From: a virus
DNA length: 23,526 nt
Direction: 5' to 3' (one strand)
Virus record (IMG/VR): IMGVR_UViG_3300020220_002002
Location: 1-23,526 of that record
Under the pieces are notes generated by a model. That model made no database searches. It saw nothing but the letters and a program-made list of their open reading frames with translations, and had not been told where the DNA came from. Each line of letters starts with the position of its first letter. The first letter of the stretch is position 1. A program made the translations under genes and the position numbers. Below are positions 1 to 6,633 of this stretch, in pieces.

Positions 1-105
1 GCAATGATGTTCACGGCACAGGCGAAGGAAGAGGTAATTCGGGCGATTCATTCATCGGTGGCTTTGGGGTACTACACGAAACGAGCAATCTCACACTGCC
101 ATTGA
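1..105 (+). CDS. 3' end of an unresolved + strand gene (partial)
   Basis: The left edge cuts into an open frame that ends in TGA at 103-105. The visible 34 residues look like an amphipathic helix (AQAKEEVIRAIHSSVALGYY) with a His/Cys-containing end. A second frame starting at position 3 is also open and stops at 171-173, giving an ATGA overlap with the next gene, so it is an equally legal reading; its peptide is Gly-rich and less protein-like to the eye. I cannot decide between them without upstream sequence. Function unknown. Confidence 0.35.
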   Translation, partial: AMMFTAQAKEEVIRAIHSSVALGYYTKRAISHCH

Positions 106-118
106 CAGACAAACGCAG

Positions 119-136
119 CCCCGGAGTTGTCCGGGG
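119..136 (+). repeat. CCCCGGA hairpin, copy 1
   Basis: Perfect 7-bp stem CCCCGGA (119-125) / TCCGGGG (130-136) with a GTTG loop, followed by TTTACCTTTT. It sits 24 bases before the ribosome binding site of the 88-aa gene. The same stem recurs at 403-420 with a different loop. The T-rich run after it would suit a weak intrinsic terminator or attenuator on the + strand. Confidence 0.75.
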
Positions 137-169
137 TTTACCTTTTCGACTTGAATACTGGAGGGCACG

Positions 170-436
170 ATGAGCGTTAAGAATGAACAGGCAGTTGCAG
201 ACTACTGGCGGTGCGTTGCAGAACTGCGGGCCGGGCTGGCCAACCTGCAGGAATTCGTTGACACCTTGCCAGTGGCTGACAGGACTGGCATTCCCAGCCC
301 GTTTCACTACGGGCATTTGGGCACAGTCCAGCGGCTGCACGAAATGATTGGTAACGCAAGCAAGGTGGTGGATTCATTCGCAATGAGACAATACAACTGC
401 AACCCCGGAGCAATCCGGGGTATTTTTGGGAGATAA
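170..436 (+). CDS. Small hypothetical protein (88 aa)
   Basis: ATG at 170 has a good Shine-Dalgarno (GGAGGG, 160-165). The protein is soluble, mostly helical by composition, with no family I recognise. Its last residues (PGAIRG) are encoded by the second CCCCGGA hairpin at 403-420, so hairpin and gene end overlap. It is the first complete member of a dense + strand run that ends at the terminator near 1800; stop and next start (439) are two bases apart, which suggests translational coupling. Function unknown. Confidence 0.65.
   Translation: MSVKNEQAVADYWRCVAELRAGLANLQEFVDTLPVADRTGIPSPFHYGHLGTVQRLHEMIGNASKVVDSFAMRQYNCNPGAIRGIFGR
403..420 (+). repeat. CCCCGGA hairpin, copy 2
   Basis: Stem CCCCGGA (403-409) / TCCGGGG (414-420) with a GCAA loop, a stable GNRA-class tetraloop, followed by TATTTTTGGG. 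The stem is identical to the one at 119-136 while the loop differs, which points to conservation of the structure. It lies inside the last codons of the 88-aa gene and just before the ribosome binding site (GGGAG, 428-432) of the next gene. Confidence 0.75.
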
Positions 437-438
437 CT

Positions 439-513
439 ATGGTTCTATTGTGTGTGTGGTTGTTGGCGTTTGTGTGGGTTATCGGCTGGTTCATCGGGAG
501 GGCTGAACAGTGA
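439..513 (+). CDS. 24-aa single-pass membrane microprotein
   Basis: ATG at 439 is placed 6 bases after GGGAG (428-432). The 24-residue product is almost entirely one hydrophobic segment (VLLCVWLLAFVWVIGWFIG) closed by R-A-E-Q, giving a short charged C-terminus. Its stop TGA (511-513) overlaps the GTG start of the next gene. The clear ribosome binding site and coupling to a second membrane peptide argue that it is translated. Possible jobs for a phage peptide of this kind are membrane interference, exclusion or lysis regulation; none is shown by the sequence. Confidence 0.55.
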   Translation: MVLLCVWLLAFVWVIGWFIGRAEQ

Positions 514-626
514 ATCTGTGTTGCATTGAAACATTTTGTTTTGCCGTGCTTTTCACAATTGGGTTTATCGTGCTTGGCAGCGCAGTAGTTGATTATGTGT
601 TATCGCGAAGGAAGAATAATGACTAA
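510..626 (+). CDS. 38-aa single-pass membrane microprotein
   Basis: The GTG start at 510 follows an excellent Shine-Dalgarno (GGGAGGG, 496-502, 7-base spacing) located inside the preceding microgene. The product has a short Cys-rich N-terminus (NLCCIETFC), one hydrophobic helix (AVLFTIGFIVLGSAVV) and a basic tail (LSRRKNND), so by the positive-inside rule the C-terminus should be cytoplasmic. It overlaps both neighbours: its start shares bases with the upstream stop, and the next gene's ATG (619) lies inside its end. No family recognised. Confidence 0.6.
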   Translation: MNLCCIETFCFAVLFTIGFIVLGSAVVDYVLSRRKNND

Positions 627-891
627 CCGTGTTCCCCGTGAAAACGTGGTAACGTCAATCGTGGTACTCGACGAACCACGATTGACTGACGGACCAGCAG
701 CATTCTACGCCCCGCATGATCAGGCTAATGTTGCTGCTGTCGTAGACAAGAAAGGGCCGGGGTTGCGTATTGTCGCACCCCCGCACGGGGATACGTCTTT
801 GATTGGGAAGATCATCAGACCCGGCTCAAAGCGTATTCTCGGGGATAAACACTTTTGGGGTGCCTTTAACCAGTTGTCTACCCCCCTCTGA
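619..891 (+). CDS. Small hypothetical protein (90 aa)
   Basis: I chose ATG 619, 5 bases after GAAGGAAG (607-613ish), over an upstream in-frame ATG at 589 that lies inside the preceding microgene and lacks a ribosome binding site. The protein begins MTNRVPRENV and is beta/loop-rich with several Gly-Pro turns; I recognise no domain. Its first four residues and 13 bases around its start match those of the 219-aa gene at 1098. Function unknown. Confidence 0.6.
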   Translation: MTNRVPRENVVTSIVVLDEPRLTDGPAAFYAPHDQANVAAVVDKKGPGLRIVAPPHGDTSLIGKIIRPGSKRILGDKHFWGAFNQLSTPL

Positions 892-912
892 GATTTTTTG
901 GGAGTTTGAGCA

Positions 913-1101
913 GTGACTCAGAGACAGACAATCGAATTGACGCATAAGGATTTGCAGGGCAGTCAAGCAAAAGATTTGACCATGCTTGGGGATGTATTTC
1001 TGAGAGGGAAACGTAATACTATTGAACGGTGGAACGTGACTCAGGTGAGGCAGACAGTCGGCGGGATTCAGCTTGTACTCAATCAGGAGACAGAACAATG
1101 A
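913..1101 (+). CDS. Small hypothetical protein (62 aa)
   Basis: GTG start at 913, 8 bases after GGGAG (900-904). A 62-residue soluble, charged protein with a likely beta-strand pair near the C-terminus (VRQTVGGIQLVL). Its stop TGA at 1099-1101 overlaps the ATG of the next gene in the ATGA arrangement, so the two are probably translationally coupled. No recognised family. Confidence 0.6.
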   Translation: MTQRQTIELTHKDLQGSQAKDLTMLGDVFLRGKRNTIERWNVTQVRQTVGGIQLVLNQETEQ

Positions 1102-1757
1102 CTAACCGTATCAAGGGATTTTTTGATCGCAAAAAACGTGGCGATGGACCGCATAGCAGACCTAAGCAGCCTTCAGTCATGGTTTCAATGGATATATTTA
1201 TGCTCAATGAACTTCGTGATATAATGGACGGTCACGAAGACGATATGTTGGAAGAATCTGACTGTGATACCGTCGAAGAATTTATTCAAGAGTCGTGCGA
1301 GTGGGAAGGGTCGCTCAATGTTTCATCATTGTTGGTCGGACATATGCGAGATGCCAAAACTCGCAAAATAATTTCTGACATCCGGGTCAACACGTTCCAG
1401 CGGTACAAAATTGATCCCATGCAACTGCAAATGATTCATATGGACCCAGACTTCATTGAATTTTGCGAACAACATGCAGATACAATTCGCAGCGAATACA
1501 TGTATACAGCTATTAAGATATTACAGCAGGCAACAGACGTTATTGTCTGGAGGATGTTTAAGCCGCATCCAGAGGCTTTAGAAGCTGCTACCTTAGTCTA
1601 TTGCTGTGTAGCTGAACAAATTCAAAGCAGACAGGAAGGGCATGATACTGTCATTACATTTGGCAAATTACAATCGTTAATCACTATGTCAGATCAATTT
1701 GTGTTGTTACTGAAAACTGGGGTGCTGCAGGTAAACGGGCTGTTTTTTGAGAAATAA
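1098..1757 (+). CDS. Hypothetical protein (219 aa)
   Basis: Start ATG 1098 is supported by AGGAG (1085-1089) and by the ATGA overlap with the preceding gene; a longer reading from 1029 would overlap that gene by about 70 bases without a ribosome binding site. The N-terminus is basic (IKGFFDRKKRGD), followed by an acidic stretch at about residues 49-70 (HEDDMLEESDCD) and a long helical region with Trp/Cys/Met-rich segments. There is no membrane segment or motif I can name. It closes the + strand run and is followed by a terminator 17 bases downstream. Function unknown. Confidence 0.7.
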   Translation: MTNRIKGFFDRKKRGDGPHSRPKQPSVMVSMDIFMLNELRDIMDGHEDDMLEESDCDTVEEFIQESCEWEGSLNVSSLLVGHMRDAKTRKIISDIRVNTFQRYKIDPMQLQMIHMDPDFIEFCEQHADTIRSEYMYTAIKILQQATDVIVWRMFKPHPEALEAATLVYCCVAEQIQSRQEGHDTVITFGKLQSLITMSDQFVLLLKTGVLQVNGLFFEK

Positions 1758-1773
1758 AAGTAACATTCAAAAT

Positions 1774-1811
1774 AAAACCCTCGGAGGGGGTATCCCGTCC
1801 GAGGGTTTTTT
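1774..1811. terminator. Bidirectional intrinsic terminator
   Basis: A 12-bp perfect stem, AAAACCCTCGGA (1774-1785) / TCCGAGGGTTTT (1798-1809), with a 12-base loop and T-runs on both strands. It lies between the convergent + strand run (last stop 1757) and the - strand run (last stop 1828), where a shared terminator is expected. Confidence 0.92.
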
Positions 1812-1827
1812 GGTTTGAAATTTACGA

Positions 1828-2229
1828 TCAGTAACCCAACAGTGCATCCAGATTCGCCTGATCAGTTTCTGAGGTGAAGCTGATATGTTGCCTGCAATGC
1901 GGACAGGGAATCATAACAGGCGGGACAGGACGAACACATGAGTTTATCTCGATGTCTGTGTTGCTCACATTGCCGATGTCGATCATACCGTCGTCATAAC
2001 AGTGCCAGCAGTTTGGGCTGTCAGGGAATGGCAGTCTACGCTGGCGTAAATTTTTGTTCGATCCTTGTCGGTTCATCGCTACTACTCCATCGAAGCGTAT
2101 TGTGGCGAGTTCGGCATTGGCAGAGTTAAACTGTCCAGACGATTTGTGGGGGTTACTCAAGGCTTTGCGAGCCTGAAGGACGCTTGTGAGGTAAGGGTAC
2201 TTTTTGCTGGGTGGTGGCCGCTTAACCAT
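1828..2229 (-). CDS. Small protein with two CxxC zinc motifs
   Basis: Start ATG at 2229 is preceded by AGGAG (2238-2242); a longer in-frame reading to 2403 would lie over the HNH gene and is rejected. The 133-aa protein has a basic N-terminal half and a C-terminal half with CWHC (residues 74-77) and CPHC (109-112), spaced like a Cys4 zinc ribbon. The first knuckle is followed by D-D-G-M-I-D-I-G, seen in small zinc-ribbon proteins. It overlaps the end of the HNH gene by 8 bases and is last in the - strand run. DNA- or protein-binding accessory role inferred only from the zinc motif. Confidence 0.7.
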   Translation of the reverse strand: MVKRPPPSKKYPYLTSVLQARKALSNPHKSSGQFNSANAELATIRFDGVVAMNRQGSNKNLRQRRLPFPDSPNCWHCYDDGMIDIGNVSNTDIEINSCVRPVPPVMIPCPHCRQHISFTSETDQANLDALLGY

Positions 2230-2524
2230 TAGTAGGTCTCCTGAGTCCTGATTCGTACAGAGTTTTCTGGCGGTGACATTTCTTGCATAACGTCTGCAGG
2301 TTTGATTCTTCGTCAGGCCCGCCCTGCCATAGCGGGATGATATGATCCACTTCGAGGTTCTGCTCGGGGTAAGGCTCCTTGCAGCTATTACAGACGAATC
2401 CATCTCTGCTCAGGATCTGGAAACGCTCTTTAGTCCGACCCTTACGTCTAACGCCTTTTATGTGGCCTGCGATTGGTTCCCGCTGGCGGTTTGGGTCGGG
2501 TATCCTCTTCATCGGGAAACGCAT
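2222..2524 (-). CDS. HNH endonuclease
   Basis: A 100-aa protein with a compact HNH nuclease domain: C45-x2-C48, the DH pair at 60-61 (EVDHIIP), N75 and the closing CKKCH at 80-84, which together give the zinc-bound beta-beta-alpha metal site. It should cleave DNA, as a homing or packaging-associated nicking enzyme does. The start is uncertain: ATG 2524 has AGGAAAG upstream, with ATG 2512 as an alternative. Either way the N-terminal 20-25 codons overlap the 3' end of the ATPase gene by more than 60 bases, unusual even here. The basic N-terminus (VRRKGRTK) would help DNA contact. No terminase is in view, so a packaging role cannot be judged. Confidence 0.85.
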   Translation of the reverse strand: MRFPMKRIPDPNRQREPIAGHIKGVRRKGRTKERFQILSRDGFVCNSCKEPYPEQNLEVDHIIPLWQGGPDEESNLQTLCKKCHRQKTLYESGLRRPTNG

Positions 2525-3791
2525 GTTCTTCGACTTTCCTGAATGCTGCCTGTACCCAGTTGGTACAGTAGATTTTGGGAACTACTCGGCCACGGTCAGG
2601 GCGGCTATCGGTTGCTTCATACAGGATACCTAGTGAAGTCAGGTCGTCCATACGTCTTGTAACAGTTTCCAGCGGGATACTAGACTTCTGGGCGATCATG
2701 CTCCTGTTAAGACCCTCTGAGAGTGCCACAGAGCGTATTAGAGCGTGTTGGCGGCTATAACTGGTATCAAGGCCCGTCTTGACCAGCAAACGACGTATAG
2801 GGGCTGTAATGCGATTTGTGCCGTAGACGTAGCAGAGAGTTAGAGCCAGACGGGCTATCTGCTTGACCACTCGCGTAGACGCTTCTGGGACAGCATCGTA
2901 CAGCAGTTCATTCTGACCGAACTCACGGCTGCGAGGTGCCTGAGCACGACTGCAGGCAATCATATCGCCAAGAGACTGGATCAGGTCGATATCGTCCTGA
3001 GTGTACTTCGGCTTCAGGATGTCTTCCTGTCTGACTTTGCTATGCAGGTGAGACAGGAATCCTGCCGTGAAGGATCTCTGAACAGGAAAACTACGCTGGT
3101 CTCCGATCTCATTCCCTTCGCTGAGTGATCGGCCTGTTGTGTTGAAGATTGACTCGATAGCACGCTTGTTACGGATGACCTCGGTATCGCGTGTAGTCTC
3201 CAGTCGAACGTGCAGGAAGCGTTCTCCCAATGCTGACATGTTCATCCCGTAGATTTTCTCGGTCATCCCAATGATCATGCCGAAGCTGATTCCTGAGAAT
3301 GATGCAGAGACACCGTTACGGTAGTGGGCTTCCAGCGAGCCGTCGAAGATGTCTCGCAGTTCTCCGAACACTTGGCTGATTGTCTGAGGGTTAGAGTCGA
3401 GCAGGACTGTACCATCCTTCACGACAACACACTTCCCCTGAAACATAGGAACAAGGTGCGTGCCCTGTCGAGATCCTGAGACCAGTCCGGTGAACTTAGA
3501 CATGGCTCGGGTATGGATCTCATCGCTTCCCAACAGTTCACAGATTGTGCTCTTGCCGGAAGAAGGTGCTCCTACGAGGTACATCCACAGCGGATCACCT
3601 TCGAGGGCTACAGCTACATGCACAGCCATGCAGACAGCCATGCAGTCTTCGAGAGACTGAGTGACTGTCATGTCCTGTCGGTAAATTTCCATCAGGCGAG
3701 TGAATGAGTTGCATTGCTGAGGCTGGACGCTGATGACTTCGTTCAGATCAACTTCTGTGAGTGCAGACTGGATGATTGCAAGTATGTTCAT
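2448..3791 (-). CDS. P-loop ATPase with winged helix, candidate replicative helicase
   Basis: About 447 aa. Walker A is GAPSSGKST near residues 74-82, followed by a hydrophobic strand (CVVVKDGTVLL, near 120) in the Walker B region and GERFLHVRLE near 190, where an arginine finger or sensor could sit. The C-terminal third contains a likely winged helix (MIAQKSSIPLETVTRRMDDL), then a basic Pro-rich tail. Start ATG 3791 overlaps the primase stop by one base (TGATG); a GTG three bases upstream is the alternative. The primase next door lacks a helicase domain, and there is no DnaB- or T7 gp4-like helicase in the window, so this ATPase is the best candidate to open the fork. That role is inference; the ATPase fold is visible. 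Confidence 0.75.
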   Translation of the reverse strand: MNILAIIQSALTEVDLNEVISVQPQQCNSFTRLMEIYRQDMTVTQSLEDCMAVCMAVHVAVALEGDPLWMYLVGAPSSGKSTICELLGSDEIHTRAMSKFTGLVSGSRQGTHLVPMFQGKCVVVKDGTVLLDSNPQTISQVFGELRDIFDGSLEAHYRNGVSASFSGISFGMIIGMTEKIYGMNMSALGERFLHVRLETTRDTEVIRNKRAIESIFNTTGRSLSEGNEIGDQRSFPVQRSFTAGFLSHLHSKVRQEDILKPKYTQDDIDLIQSLGDMIACSRAQAPRSREFGQNELLYDAVPEASTRVVKQIARLALTLCYVYGTNRITAPIRRLLVKTGLDTSYSRQHALIRSVALSEGLNRSMIAQKSSIPLETVTRRMDDLTSLGILYEATDSRPDRGRVVPKIYCTNWVQAAFRKVEEHAFPDEEDTRPKPPAGTNRRPHKRR

Positions 3792-4552
3792 CACGCATCC
3801 CTCAGTGAAAGTACTAGGTCTCGGATGTCGAACTTGTCGGGGATTACAGAGTGTTCAGACAGTGTAATCTTTGACCAGTCGAGGAACTTGATGCTGCTGA
3901 CTGAAGTACCAGTGCTCTTGAGTCGTCGAGCAACAGACTGCACCCCCTGACGACCAGCATCATCATTGTCAAACAGCAGGGTTACATCCTTGTCTCGCAG
4001 AACATGCAGATAGTTGCCGCTGAAGCCTGAGCCGCAGGTTCCCAGCAAGTCGATCTTTGAGTTCTTCAGCAACTCACGCATGACCAGATAATCTGCATGA
4101 CCTTCGGCAATGTAGATTTCTGAGGAAGAGGTAAGTTGTGACAGACCGAGCACGCTGCAGGACCACGGTTTAGGACTGGCATAAGCAATGTTAGACTTCA
4201 CACTGTACTTGTGCAGAGCAACGAGCTTTTCATTCTGATTCCAGACTGGGAACCAGTAATACTGACCGTCGTACCTGAGACCCTCTGACACCATTGTGCG
4301 AAATGATACGCCCTTCTTCTTTGCAAGGAACTGACGGGCAGTGCTCGGTGTCAGCCTTGGCAGTTCAGCATAGAACTTCTGCATCAGTGTTAGAGCATTG
4401 CCGGACTCATGGCACTTCCAGCACTGCCAGACGTTGCCATCAGCCTTGCTGATACTGCAGTTGTCTGAGCCGCAGTATAAACACTGAATCGTGTAGTCCT
4501 GTTTGTCGGCGTCGTCTTCGTAGGGTATTTCAAGATGGTCAAAGAGTTTCAT
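3791..4552 (-). CDS. DNA primase with zinc ribbon and TOPRIM domain
   Basis: A 253-aa protein resembling the primase half of T7 gp4. The zinc ribbon is C24-x2-C27 ... C44-x2-C47, which recognises the priming template. The TOPRIM core has the catalytic Glu (E150 in YIAEGHAD) and the metal-binding D195-x-D197 (LLFDNDDAGRQG). It would make RNA primers for the adjacent polymerase. Unlike gp4 it stops after TOPRIM, with no RecA-like helicase domain. Start ATG 4552 follows AGGAGAT, which also forms the end of the polymerase gene (stop at 4555), and the stop overlaps the next start, so polymerase, primase and ATPase are coupled. Confidence 0.93.
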   Translation of the reverse strand: MKLFDHLEIPYEDDADKQDYTIQCLYCGSDNCSISKADGNVWQCWKCHESGNALTLMQKFYAELPRLTPSTARQFLAKKKGVSFRTMVSEGLRYDGQYYWFPVWNQNEKLVALHKYSVKSNIAYASPKPWSCSVLGLSQLTSSSEIYIAEGHADYLVMRELLKNSKIDLLGTCGSGFSGNYLHVLRDKDVTLLFDNDDAGRQGVQSVARRLKSTGTSVSSIKFLDWSKITLSEHSVIPDKFDIRDLVLSLRDA

Positions 4553-4554
4553 AT

Positions 4555-6630
4555 TTATCTCCTGATCTTTACTGACTTGTTCCAGCCATTTACCACCAGT
4601 TCTGGATCTACAGGGGCTTCCACCCCGTAGTCCAGTGCTGCACGCTCCATACAGTCTACCAGTCCCCAGACGTGCTTCTTCGGGAACTTAGCAGGCATCT
4701 CGAATACAAGTTCATCATGGCACTGCAATGCGACTCTTCCCGCAGGGTAGTTCTGGAGAAGATAATCGTAACAGTAACGCATGGCTCGTTTGACTATGAC
4801 GCCCTCGGTTCCTTGTACGATGTAGTTGACCCCGGCGTGACCTTTGAACTCATCACGACCTGACCACTGATTGAATGCGATGTCCAGATGCAGGGGATAA
4901 CCTGATCCGGTTGGCCCGGTGTCTTCAATACCACTTCGCCCTGCTGTGTAGACGATGCCAGTTTCCGCAATCTCTCGCTTCGTCTTTTCGATGAAAGCAT
5001 GGGCGTTCGGGAATAGTTTAAGAACTGTACCCCACAACCCAGGGACACCCGCAGTCTGCTCGATCTTCTTCGGACTGGCACCAAAGATGAAACCGAAGTT
5101 GACGTTCTTTGCGATGCGTCGTTGGGCCTTGGAAGGAGAGTCACTATCTGAAATGCCAAAGATCCTACGGGCCGTGAAGTCATGTGCATCCCATCCACGT
5201 CTGAAAGCATCGATCATCTCTTGTTCGTTGGTGACTACAGCAAAGATACGCAACTGCAACTGAGAGTAGTCACAGTCTAACCACCAGTAGCCTGGAGGCG
5301 GACCAAACACACTACGCATACTCGGACTGTGCTTGAGCCACTTCGCAATTTCTGGATGATCATCTTCATAGGGGTTCCCGGCTTTCTGCACCTGCTGCAG
5401 ATTCGGGTTGTTGCCTGACATGCGTGTTGTCTTTGTGCCAGTCACTTTGAATGACGGATAGATAACACCACTGTCGGTGCGGTTCTCTGAGTAGGAAGTC
5501 AGGTACTCCAGTTTCTTCGTGTACTTTCTGAGGGAAAGGAACTGGGCGAGGAACATGTACTCAGGACTGCCGGGCTGTGCTTCATCATGCAGGCGTACCA
5601 GTGTCTCTGCATCGACTGAGGGTTCCTGTTTCTTCTTTGTCACCTTCAGTTGATTCATGTTCCAGTTGTCATAGAATAGCCAGCGAAGGTCTGCGTCGTT
5701 GAACTCTTCGAGTCCGCTGATTGTCTGACAGGATTCTGTGAGTTGCTCAATCAATCTCTCGCAGGACTCAATAGCATCCTGCAGCTTAGCCTTGTGGACC
5801 CAGACACCAGTGTTTTCAATGCCCCACATGACAGGCATGACCTGACGGTTCACGTTCAGACATTCCATGACCTTATCGCTTGGCTGAGACGTAAGCATGT
5901 GCGGGTCATGCTGCATCATCTGAGCACGAGTTTCATCCTGCACGCCAGCCATTAGGAAGCGTGCAAGATCGTGGGTGTTAGTCACGTCTGCTTTGAGGTA
6001 TTTTTTGAGCACTCCACTGAGAAGAGTATCCGGGAGTTTCGGGCGAGCAGACGCTGGTATGCTTCGCAGAACTGCTCGGGGTAGCCAGTAGTCCAGTCGA
6101 GCGAATTCAGTAGATTTGCCACACCCTCGCATTCCGGGATGTCCGCTCTGGTACTCGGCAATGCTCCACTGTTTGTTTTCTGGGAGGGACTTGTTGTGCT
6201 TGCGGATGAGTCGGCGGCAGGCATTGACGGTATCGACAAGTTCATGTTCCTCTCCATACTTGTTACCAAAGTATTTGAGTACAAGAGCATCAAGACCTTG
6301 ACGGTCTGTGTTGTTGAACAGGTGAGCGAGGTGCATTGTATCAAGCACCTTGTCCCAGAACTCAGGACAATTCGGTTCTTCCCAGTCGAGAATACCAGCC
6401 TCACACAAAGCCTTAATGTCGAACATGGCGTTATGGAACACCAGCATGTTCGCAGCAGAGACAGCGATCTTGATGTCTCGTGAGAATTCACCCACACGAT
6501 TACGAGTCACGGGATCGATAGGCAACTCTTCTGCTCGATAGGTACTGCCGTCGAACATTCCAATAGCAAAGACTGTGGACCAGCCAGCACGCAGATGGAG
6601 TCCTGTTGTTTCGGTGTCGATTACGAGCAT
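4555..6630 (-). CDS. polA: DNA polymerase I (family A) with 3'-5' exonuclease
   Basis: 691 aa, the replicative polymerase. The exonuclease domain is intact: ExoI D5-x-E7 (VIDTETTG), ExoII N67-x3-D71 (FHNAMFD), ExoIII Y211-x3-D215. There is no 5' nuclease domain. Polymerase motif A is DYSQLQLR (454-461), motif B runs R504 ... K508 ... F512 ... F516, and motif C is CHDELVFE with H637-D638-E639; the conserved NYIVQGTEG precedes it. The position equivalent to E. coli F762 is Phe (F512). Two usually conserved residues differ: the motif A Glu (E. coli E710) is Gln (Q459), and the O-helix Tyr (E. coli Y766) is Phe (F516). ATG 6630 follows AAAGGGGG and starts 3 bases after the methyltransferase stop. 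Confidence 0.97.
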   Translation of the reverse strand: MLVIDTETTGLHLRAGWSTVFAIGMFDGSTYRAEELPIDPVTRNRVGEFSRDIKIAVSAANMLVFHNAMFDIKALCEAGILDWEEPNCPEFWDKVLDTMHLAHLFNNTDRQGLDALVLKYFGNKYGEEHELVDTVNACRRLIRKHNKSLPENKQWSIAEYQSGHPGMRGCGKSTEFARLDYWLPRAVLRSIPASARPKLPDTLLSGVLKKYLKADVTNTHDLARFLMAGVQDETRAQMMQHDPHMLTSQPSDKVMECLNVNRQVMPVMWGIENTGVWVHKAKLQDAIESCERLIEQLTESCQTISGLEEFNDADLRWLFYDNWNMNQLKVTKKKQEPSVDAETLVRLHDEAQPGSPEYMFLAQFLSLRKYTKKLEYLTSYSENRTDSGVIYPSFKVTGTKTTRMSGNNPNLQQVQKAGNPYEDDHPEIAKWLKHSPSMRSVFGPPPGYWWLDCDYSQLQLRIFAVVTNEQEMIDAFRRGWDAHDFTARRIFGISDSDSPSKAQRRIAKNVNFGFIFGASPKKIEQTAGVPGLWGTVLKLFPNAHAFIEKTKREIAETGIVYTAGRSGIEDTGPTGSGYPLHLDIAFNQWSGRDEFKGHAGVNYIVQGTEGVIVKRAMRYCYDYLLQNYPAGRVALQCHDELVFEMPAKFPKKHVWGLVDCMERAALDYGVEAPVDPELVVNGWNKSVKIRR

Positions 6631-6633
6631 ACG

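Noticed and set aside
1029-1097. N-terminal extension of the 219-aa gene
   Set aside because: It overlaps the 62-aa gene by about 70 bases; AGGAG and the ATGA overlap support ATG 1098.
2230-2403. Longer start for the zinc-motif protein
   Set aside because: The extension is the HNH coding region read in another frame; AGGAG precedes ATG 2229.
4794-5210. 138-codon - strand frame inside the polymerase gene
   Set aside because: It overlaps polymerase motifs A and B in another frame and has no family resemblance.
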